Source of the DNA: Nemertoderma westbladi
Taxonomy: Eukaryota > Xenacoelomorpha > Nemertodermatida > Nemertodermatidae
Length of the DNA stretch: 36,448 nucleotides
NCBI GenBank assembly: GCA_032718475.1
Contig: JAUCBJ010006491.1
Coordinates: 1 to 36,448, forward strand
Direction of reading: 5' to 3'
The number at the start of each line of letters is the position of its first letter. Within the stretch, counting starts at the first letter, position 1. Below, one piece after another: positions 30,006 to 36,448 of this stretch. Below the pieces are notes generated by a model. That model was not told the origin of the DNA, ran no database searches, and saw only the letters and a list, made by a program, of their open reading frames with translations. The position numbers and the translations under genes were made by a program.

Positions 30006-30196
30006 GTTAATCATTGTAGCCGTGATGGTTCATGTTTAATATACAATACCCCTTCATTTGCGGTTGTGAAGGTTGTGATTGGAAGTGGTTAAAGACGGCT
30101 AAGTACCCACAGTAGGGTTGAGTCCATGAAGAGGTACAGTAAATTGCGGATATACAAGGTATCAGGTAGTATTTCCAGGTCTATCTTTTACCTGAG
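30006..30196. repeat. Dispersed repeat R1, copy B (interrupted by the LTR element)
   Basis: About 94% identical by eye to 16549-16739. The bases TA plus GTTAA at 22491-22497 are the start of R1, so the LTR element inserted at its sixth or seventh base. Confidence 0.8.
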
Positions 30197-30269
30197 GTGA
30201 TGATTTAAAAATCTGAAATCTGAAAAGCTGATGTTTAAAAATAGTCACTCGAAAATTTCAAATTCTCTT

Positions 30270-30342
30270 GGTCACATAGTCTAGTGGTTATCAATCACGT
30301 CAACGATACCTAAGTTCGCGGGTACGAAATCCAATATTGACC
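30270..30342 (+). repeat. tRNA-like sequence after R1 copy B (Val-like pseudo-tRNA or SINE)
   Basis: 73 nt with GGTCA/TGACC pairing at the ends. An A-box-like TAGTCTAGTGGTTATCA resembles Val/Glu tRNAs, and a B-box-like GGTACGAAATCC follows. The anticodon arm is poor. It is a different sequence from the tRNA-like element after R1 copy A. Confidence 0.5.
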
Positions 30343-30668
30343 TGACCGTTCTTAATTTTTTTGCAAAAAAAATTATTTTTATTTTTTCACTAAAATCGCT
30401 CTAACTTCGGTTCTGGTTTTCCAAATTCAATAAAATTGGAATATTCTTTGCCGTAATTTTTTTGTATCTTTTGAGAGAGGGTCATTTTTGGCGCCAAAAA
30501 ACATGAAAAATAAGGGCCAAAATAACGCGATGCTTTTTGACCCTTAGAATTCGTAATTTTAATTATAAATTAACCCAAGGTATTGTTCGTGGTAATTTCC
30601 TGCACATTTAAGGCCCGGGTTCTTACCTTGAATAAATCCTCGCGCCCATGCTATTATTTTCAGTATAG

Positions 30669-31290
30669 TATGTTCAGTATAGAACTGCATTTTTAAAACA
30701 TATGTCATTGTTACAATGGCAACATTGAAGAGTTCTAGAACAATAGAAATGTATTAAATACTATTCTAGAACATAAATAAAATAAAAAATATAATGTTCT
30801 AGAACATATAGCTAGTTTTTTTTAATTTTAAAATAGCTAGTAAATTTAAAAAAATATCCAATTTGGTAGATAAAATTTTTAATAAATAAATAGTATAAAT
30901 AATATTTTTTTTTGTATTACTAGCTATTCTAAATTTGAAACATAACTAGCTATATGTTCTAGAACATTATATTATTTGTATTATTTATGCTCTAGAATAG
31001 TGTATAATACATATAATATTAAATAAATAAAATAAAAAATAATAATGTTCTAAAACATATAGCTAGTTTTTTTTTAATTTGAAAATAGCTAGTAAATTTA
31101 ACAAATAATACAATATGGTACCGGTAGAAATTTTTTTAATAATAATATAAATAAATACATTTTTTTTACTAGCTATTTTAAATTTAAAAATTTACTAGCT
31201 ATATGTTCTAGAACAATAATTATTTTATTTTATTTTTGTTCTAGAATAGTGTATATTATATATTTTTTATTCTAGAATGGAGATGGTGCA
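30669..31290. repeat. TTCTAGAA-rich palindromic block, copy B
   Basis: It matches copy A (17531-18005) and extends with a further inverted module to about 31270. Several ATGTTCTAGAACAT-like palindromes and GCTAGT/ACTAGC pairs are arranged head-to-head, so the block can fold on itself. Confidence 0.75.
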
Positions 31291-32430
31291 GACTATTTAC
31301 AATATATAAAATTTCACTTTATTTTACAATACAATACAATTTCAAAGCATTTTATACTTGGATTGTTTGGCGCGGACGTGAATCTAGGTGTTCTAGAATA
31401 TCGAAAAAAAATTAAGAGAGCTGCTGAGCTGAAGGTTTAAGAAGTTATATGATGCAATACTGACAGACGCGAAAAACTCGGTTTAAATTCTGCAAAAACA
31501 ATTTATCTACACCACAGATACTTACTACTATCTTCATTGCGATCTGAAAGCAGAAACCAAATGCAACTCAGAAATGACAATAATATAATACGTTAACGCA
31601 AATAGCTAAAACTGAAAGATATAGAAATTCAACAATCCCATATATGGTCAGACAAATGAATAGTGCACCATCACATTAATGTACGTCCACAACAGCTCCA
31701 CCCACTAGCATGACTCGCCCCGCAGCAACACGCCGGCCTGGTAATATACGTATGTGCTGCGGTCCACTATTTGCCACATTATTGCTGTTTAACTTTGTAG
31801 TATACTATTTCATGTAACTATATTTTTTACTTAATTTTAACTTAATAATTAATTTTATTCTTGCTTAATTAATAAATAAACCTTATCAATTTAATTAATT
31901 CTCCATTCTGTTATCGGGTTAGGCTAGGCCTTGGTTTAGGTAACCACTTCCATAATTCTACCGGTACTATTTACTTTCAGTTTCTCCACTCCGGTTCTGT
32001 GCCTACACCAGTGTACCAAACTATTATTACTATTACTGCTGCAGTTCTGTAGTTCTAGTATCAAATAGTTCGATACTGTTGATAGGCCTACATACAGTTA
32101 CAGTTGAATCTCCTACATATTATATTGTATTGTCGATGTCAGATTAAATTAAAGAATCACGATATTCTGTGAAACCAAAGTGCAGTCGCTGCTGCCTGCT
32201 GGGAACGACACAAACGATTATCTACGATCTGTTTCCTATTGAGTTCAAGATAAGATACTAAATATAATAACCAATAATGGTAAGTACCATAATATTAATA
32301 TCAATTAGCTGAATTATATTATTCTTACTGAAACAATAATAAACTCTTAATTTATTTATAAACTACATTATTTGTTTCTTCCCTTTAGGTTTAACAGCCG
32401 GAGGGCGTCTCGTTGAATGGAAACCATTGT
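31291..32430. other. Copy B-specific spacer with a candidate short intron
   Basis: No matching sequence in copy A apart from a GTGTTCTAGAATATCG word. A strong donor (ATGGTAAGT, intron from 32280) and a pyrimidine-rich acceptor (TTCTTCCCTTTAG, to 32388) are 109 bp apart. The joined sequence meets a stop at once, so any transcript would be non-coding or 5' UTR. It runs into the minisatellite. Confidence 0.35.
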
Positions 32431-34504
32431 TTTACCCGTTGGGTCTACTGGTTGGATGTAACCCACGGGTTACCCGTTGGGTCTACTGGTTGGATGTAAC
32501 CCATGGGTTACCCGTTGGGTCTACGGGTTGGATGTAAAACATGGGTTACCCGTTGGGTCTACGGGTTGGATCTGGATATAACCCATATGGGTTACCCGTT
32601 ATGTCTACGGGTTGGATGTAAAACATGGGTTACCCGTTGGGTCTACGGGTTGGATGTAACCCATATGGGTTACCCGTTATGTCTACGGGTTGGATATAAC
32701 CCACGGGTTACCCGTTGGGTCTACTGGTTGGATGTAACCCACGGGTTACCCGTTGGGTCTACTGGTTGGATGTAACCCATGGGTTACCCGTTGGGTCTAC
32801 GGGTTGTATGTAACCCACGGGTTACCCGTTGGGTCTACTGGTTGGATGTAACCCACGGGTTACCCGTTGGGTCTACTGGTTGGATGTAACCCATGGGTTA
32901 CCCGTTGGGTCTACGGGTTGGATATAAAACATGGGTTACCCGTTGGGTCTACTGGTTGGATGTAACCCACGGGTTACCCGTTGGGTCTACTGGTTGGATG
33001 TAACCCATGGGTTACCCGTTGGGTCTACTGGTTGGATGTAACCCATGGGTTACCCGTTGGGTCTACGGATTGGATGTAAAACATGGGTTACCCTTTGGGT
33101 CTACTGGTTGGATGTAACCCACGGGTTACCCGTTGGGTCTACTGGTTGGATGTAACCCATGGGTTACCCGTTGGGTCTACTGGTTGGATGTAACCCACGG
33201 GTTACCCGTTGGGTCTACGGATTGGATGTAAAACATGGGTTACCCGTTGAGTCTGGGTTGGATGTAACCCATGGGTTACCCGTTGGGTCTACGGGTTGGA
33301 TGTAACCCACGGGTTACCCGTTGGGTCTACGGGTTGGATGTAACCCATGGGTTACCCGTTGGGTCTACGGGTTGGATGTAACCCACGGGTTACCCGTTGG
33401 GTCTACGGGTTGGATGTAACCCATGGGTTACCCGTTGGGTCTACTGGTTGGATGTAACCCATGGGTTACCCGTTGGGTCTACTGGTTGGATGTAACCCAC
33501 GGGTTACCCGTTGGGTCTACGGATTGGATGTAAAACATGGGTTTCCCGTTGAGTCTGGGTTGGATGTAACCCATGGGTTACCCGTTGGGTCTACTGGTTG
33601 GATGTAACCCACGGGTTACCCGTTGGGTCTACTGGTTGGATGTAACCCACGGGTTACCCGTTGGGTCTACGGATTGGATGTAAAACATGGGTTACCCGTT
33701 GAGTCTGGGTTGGATGTAACCCACGGGTTACCCGTTGGGTCTACTGGTTGGATGTAACCCATGGGTTACCCGTTGGGTCTACTGGTTGGATGTAACCCAT
33801 GGGTTACCCGTTGGGTCTACTGGTTGGATGTAACCCATGGGTTACCCGTTGGGTCTACTGGTTGGATGTAACCCACGGGTTACCCGTTGGGTCTACGGAT
33901 TGGATGTAAAACATGGGTTACCCGTTGAGTCTGGGTTGGATGTAAAACATGGGTTACCCGTTTGGTCTACTGGTTGGATGTAACCCACGGGTTACCCGTT
34001 GGGTCTACTGGTTGGATGTAACCCACGGGTTACCCGTTGGGTCTACTGATTGGATGTAAAACATGGGTTACCCGTTGGGTCTACTGGTTGGATGTAACCC
34101 ACGGGTTACCCGTTGGGTCTACTGGTTGGATGTAACCCATGGGTTACCCGTTGGGTCTACTGGTTGGATGTAACCCACGGGTTACCCGTTGAGTCTACGG
34201 ATTGGATGTAAAACATGGGTTACCCGTTGGGTCTACTGGTTGGATGTAACCCACGGGTTACCCGTTGGGTCTACGGATTGGATGTAAAACATGGGTTACC
34301 CGTTGGGTCTACTGGTTGGATGTAACCCACGGGTTACCCGTTGGGTCTACGGGTTGGATGTAACCACGGGTTACCCGTTGGGTCTGGGTTGGATGTATCC
34401 CATGGGTTACCCGTTGGGTCTACTAGTTGGATGTAACCCACGGGTTACCCGTTGGGTCTACGGGTTGGATGTAACCCATGGGTTACCCATTGGGTCTACG
34501 GGTT
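32431..34504. repeat. 38-bp palindromic minisatellite B, about 55 copies
   Basis: Same family as 18039-19904, with its own variants: GTAAAACATGGGTTACC units, CTACTGG in place of CTACGGG, and shortened GTTGAGTCTGGG units. The right boundary (GGTTCCATCTATCC) is the same as in copy A. The perfect GTAACCCATGGGTTAC palindrome is in many units. Confidence 0.93.
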
Positions 34505-34730
34505 CCATCTATCCTTTATGGGATTCCTACCGTGGTTCCTGGAACCGACTTCCCAACGGAGGCCACACGACCTACGGCAGTGCCGTTCATTTGTTTATTG
34601 TAACTCAGAGGATATTATTAAAACATGTTGGTCGAACTATTTCTGTTTCTATTATTGTTGCTTACTATTAGAGAATATTATATTGGTTTGTTACAGAAAC
34701 ACCTACTGCTACGGGCTACGGTACAGTTTG

Positions 34731-34736
34731 TTTATT
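34731..34736 (-). terminator. Polyadenylation signal AATAAA, gene B
   Basis: Minus-strand AATAAA about 27 nt after the stop codon of copy B, at the same relative place as in copy A. Confidence 0.6.
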
Positions 34737-34762
34737 TCTGGAACTTGAACTCTTTAGGTTCG

Positions 34763-35680
34763 TTACGGCTTGCATTTTAGTTTCATCTCTAATGTTTTCC
34801 CCTGCAGTTTCCAATCCTTTGGATGAGTTCCACCATTCCACCATCCATTACTGTTGTTATACTCCATGTTATCCAGGACCGTTAGATCGTATTCCCTATT
34901 ATCCAATACACCGGTAGAAGCGGTCCCAGCAGTACGTGGATTGGTATAATTTGCTATCTTTAGATTAAAACGAGGATACCCCAAAGTAAAGTCGCTGTAA
35001 ATTCTCGTCCAGTTACCCAAGTCGACCTTTACGTAACAATCCTTCCCCTTTGTCAGCAGAAAGATATTTTGCACTCCTAGGAAGTAAGATCCGTTGGGAT
35101 CTCCGAATCCGTTGTAGTAATAATAACTACCTGTACCTCCATCCCAGCCGTTAATGTCGTTGTTGATGCGACTGTAGAATATAATCCAGCCGCCGTCGCA
35201 TCTGAGTTGATTGTTGGAGGTGGATAGAACCCCAATGGGAGCAGCTCCACCGACGGTATATTGGGTCTCGGATTGTGTAGCTTTATAGCATATATCAGAA
35301 TGAGCGTAGGAATCACAATCTACCTCATTGCATTCAATAAACGAGTGATAAAACTTGTCCTCTATGGAGGTTGTTGTTGAAGTGATTGTGGAGATTGTCG
35401 TTGAAGTAATTGTAGTCATGGTGATTAATCCAGCTTCCCCTATTGAGCTGATTGTGGTCGTCACGTCTGCTCCCGATGGTAACAGCATCAGTATTATTAC
35501 TGTTACTAGAGCAAGAAGAATTCCTATTGCCGCGGCTAAAAGTTTCATTAGATTATCGCAATCATCCAGCAGCATTCGGCACAGCCAGTTCGATTGGTTG
35601 GCGTTGTTGTTCGGCTGAGAGGCGATCGGCAGCTGAACTTCGTCCACTTCGATTTCTTCAACAGCTGGTAGACCTGGCAT
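34763..35680 (-). CDS. Type II membrane fibrinogen-related protein, copy B
   Basis: A protein of 305 residues from MPGLP, with the same layout as copy A: acidic cytoplasmic tail, transmembrane segment (one Val fewer), Ser/Thr-rich stalk, and fibrinogen-related domain with CDGGW, GFGDPNGSYFLG, NGWW and a KCKP end. The first 140 residues differ from copy A at about five places. The ectodomain differs at about forty, with a 6-residue deletion after LSTS, a DING insertion region before the YYYNGFGD segment, and many non-conservative changes near the C-terminus. The upstream frame differs by a 1-bp indel, which supports the chosen start. The frame is intact, so both copies are probably expressed genes. 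Ligand unknown. Confidence 0.82.
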   Translation of the reverse strand: MPGLPAVEEIEVDEVQLPIASQPNNNANQSNWLCRMLLDDCDNLMKLLAAAIGILLALVTVIILMLLPSGADVTTTISSIGEAGLITMTTITSTTISTITSTTTSIEDKFYHSFIECNEVDCDSYAHSDICYKATQSETQYTVGGAAPIGVLSTSNNQLRCDGGWIIFYSRINNDINGWDGGTGSYYYYNGFGDPNGSYFLGVQNIFLLTKGKDCYVKVDLGNWTRIYSDFTLGYPRFNLKIANYTNPRTAGTASTGVLDNREYDLTVLDNMEYNNSNGWWNGGTHPKDWKLQGKTLEMKLKCKP

Positions 35681-36027
35681 TGTTCGAATGTGAAGCAAGA
35701 CTTGTACAAATAATTATTTAATAAATTGTATTCGTAACGGTAAGAATTCCTGACTTCTGAGATCTTTCGTCTTTTGCAAATTTGCAATCAATATTTTTAT
35801 CACTATAATATATTTACACCAAAATTTGACAATTTCATAAGCCCTTATGTAATGCCAGAGTTTTTTTTAAACAAAATGTTGTCCTTCTAACAGTTGGATT
35901 GTAGTAAGAAGTAGATGGTATTTTAAATTTTGAGTCAGCTACTAATTTTTACGAGCTAGGAAAAAAATTATAGTTGAAAAATAAATATTTTAATCGTAAT
36001 CAAATATAAAATAAATTTTCCAGGAAA

Positions 36028-36033
36028 ACTTAC
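36028..36033 (-). promoter_or_regulatory. Candidate leader-exon splice donor, gene B
   Basis: GTAAGT preceded by ACCATGACTCG on the minus strand, the counterpart of the site in gene A, with TATAAATA at 36089-36096. Conservation in both copies is supportive, but the whole flank is conserved. Confidence 0.3.
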
Positions 36034-36448
36034 CGAGTCATGGTAGATAAAATATATGTAATAATTGTTTACTAGCTATAGTTTATTTTATTTATAAAGT
36101 AGAAAACTAAACATTCAATAATAAAAAACATTCCAAAATGTCTTTATTGTATGGAACATGTCAAAATAAATGTACAATAATATAATAAAAGCCAGGAAAA
36201 ACAATTTAACTTAAATTAATTTATGTTCCGTAGCAAAACACTGGCATTATTTTCCTAAATTTGGTGTAAACATACGGTAGTGATACCATAAATATAAAAA
36301 TAAAAATGATAACCTGTATTATTTTACAACGGGACTGCAACTAATAAAAGATTCTAGAACAGGGAATTATTATGGTAACAAATAAATTTATCATGAATAG
36401 GTAAACCAAAAGGATTGTAGCGGAATTTTTAAGTATTTTGTTAAAAAG

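Larger units (their letters stand above)
34505..36448. repeat. Segmental duplicate B of 19905-21880
   Basis: The 3' flank, gene and upstream flank are collinear with copy A to within 7 bases of the window end, with about 96% identity by eye in non-coding parts. The ends of the array and of the TTCTAGAA block are also shared. It is probably one unit of a larger tandem gene cluster. Confidence 0.85.

Overview
This is nuclear DNA of an animal, most likely a marine or other invertebrate. The evidence is eukaryotic: GT/AG introns, AATAAA signals, LINE and LTR retrotransposons, long minisatellites, and a type II membrane protein with a fibrinogen-related domain. I cannot name the phylum. The flanks are AT-rich with low gene density; the LTR element from 22.5 to 30.0 kb is clearly richer in G+C.

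Layout. (1) 1-4140 is a 21-bp minisatellite of about 197 copies with a higher-order duplication of 1533 bp (73 units). (2) About 4690-5395 is a second, unrelated 21-bp minisatellite. (3) 7397-13962 is a two-exon host gene on the + strand, reconstructed here. It encodes a small Shisa/CYYR1-like single-pass membrane protein with a signal peptide, a transmembrane segment followed by a Cys cluster, and a Pro/Gln/Tyr-rich tail ending in PPAY. Its 6.1-kb intron holds a foldback element (7949-9018), an old LINE relic split by a younger 5'-truncated LINE with perfect 12-bp target duplications (11413-12844), and a MITE-like inverted-repeat element (13091-13595). (4) 13963-17530 holds decayed tandem repeats and small repeats. 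(5) Two related segments follow, A (about 16547-21880) and B (30006-36448). Each has a 190-bp repeat (R1), a tRNA-like sequence, a TTCTAGAA-rich palindromic block, a 38-bp minisatellite (18039-19904 and 32431-34504) and a minus-strand intronless gene for a type II membrane fibrinogen-related protein (20171-21097 and 34763-35680). (6) Between A and B, inside the first bases of R1 of copy B, lies a young BEL/Pao-type LTR retrotransposon (22498-30005). Its 568-bp LTRs differ at two sites and it has a 5-bp GTTAA target duplication. It encodes Gag-like protein, zinc knuckles and an aspartic protease, but no reverse transcriptase, RNase H or integrase.

Biology. The two fibrinogen-related genes are the main host feature. 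Their cytoplasmic, membrane and stalk parts and their flanking DNA are nearly identical, but the lectin-like ectodomains differ at about a quarter of residues and carry indels. That pattern fits a tandem family of recognition receptors under diversification. The LTR element appears to be a Gag-Pro-only, non-autonomous element with an unusual Cys-rich and hydrophobic C-terminal tail, three consecutive reading frames, and a structured 3' non-coding region. All similarity statements are by eye; nothing was searched or computed.
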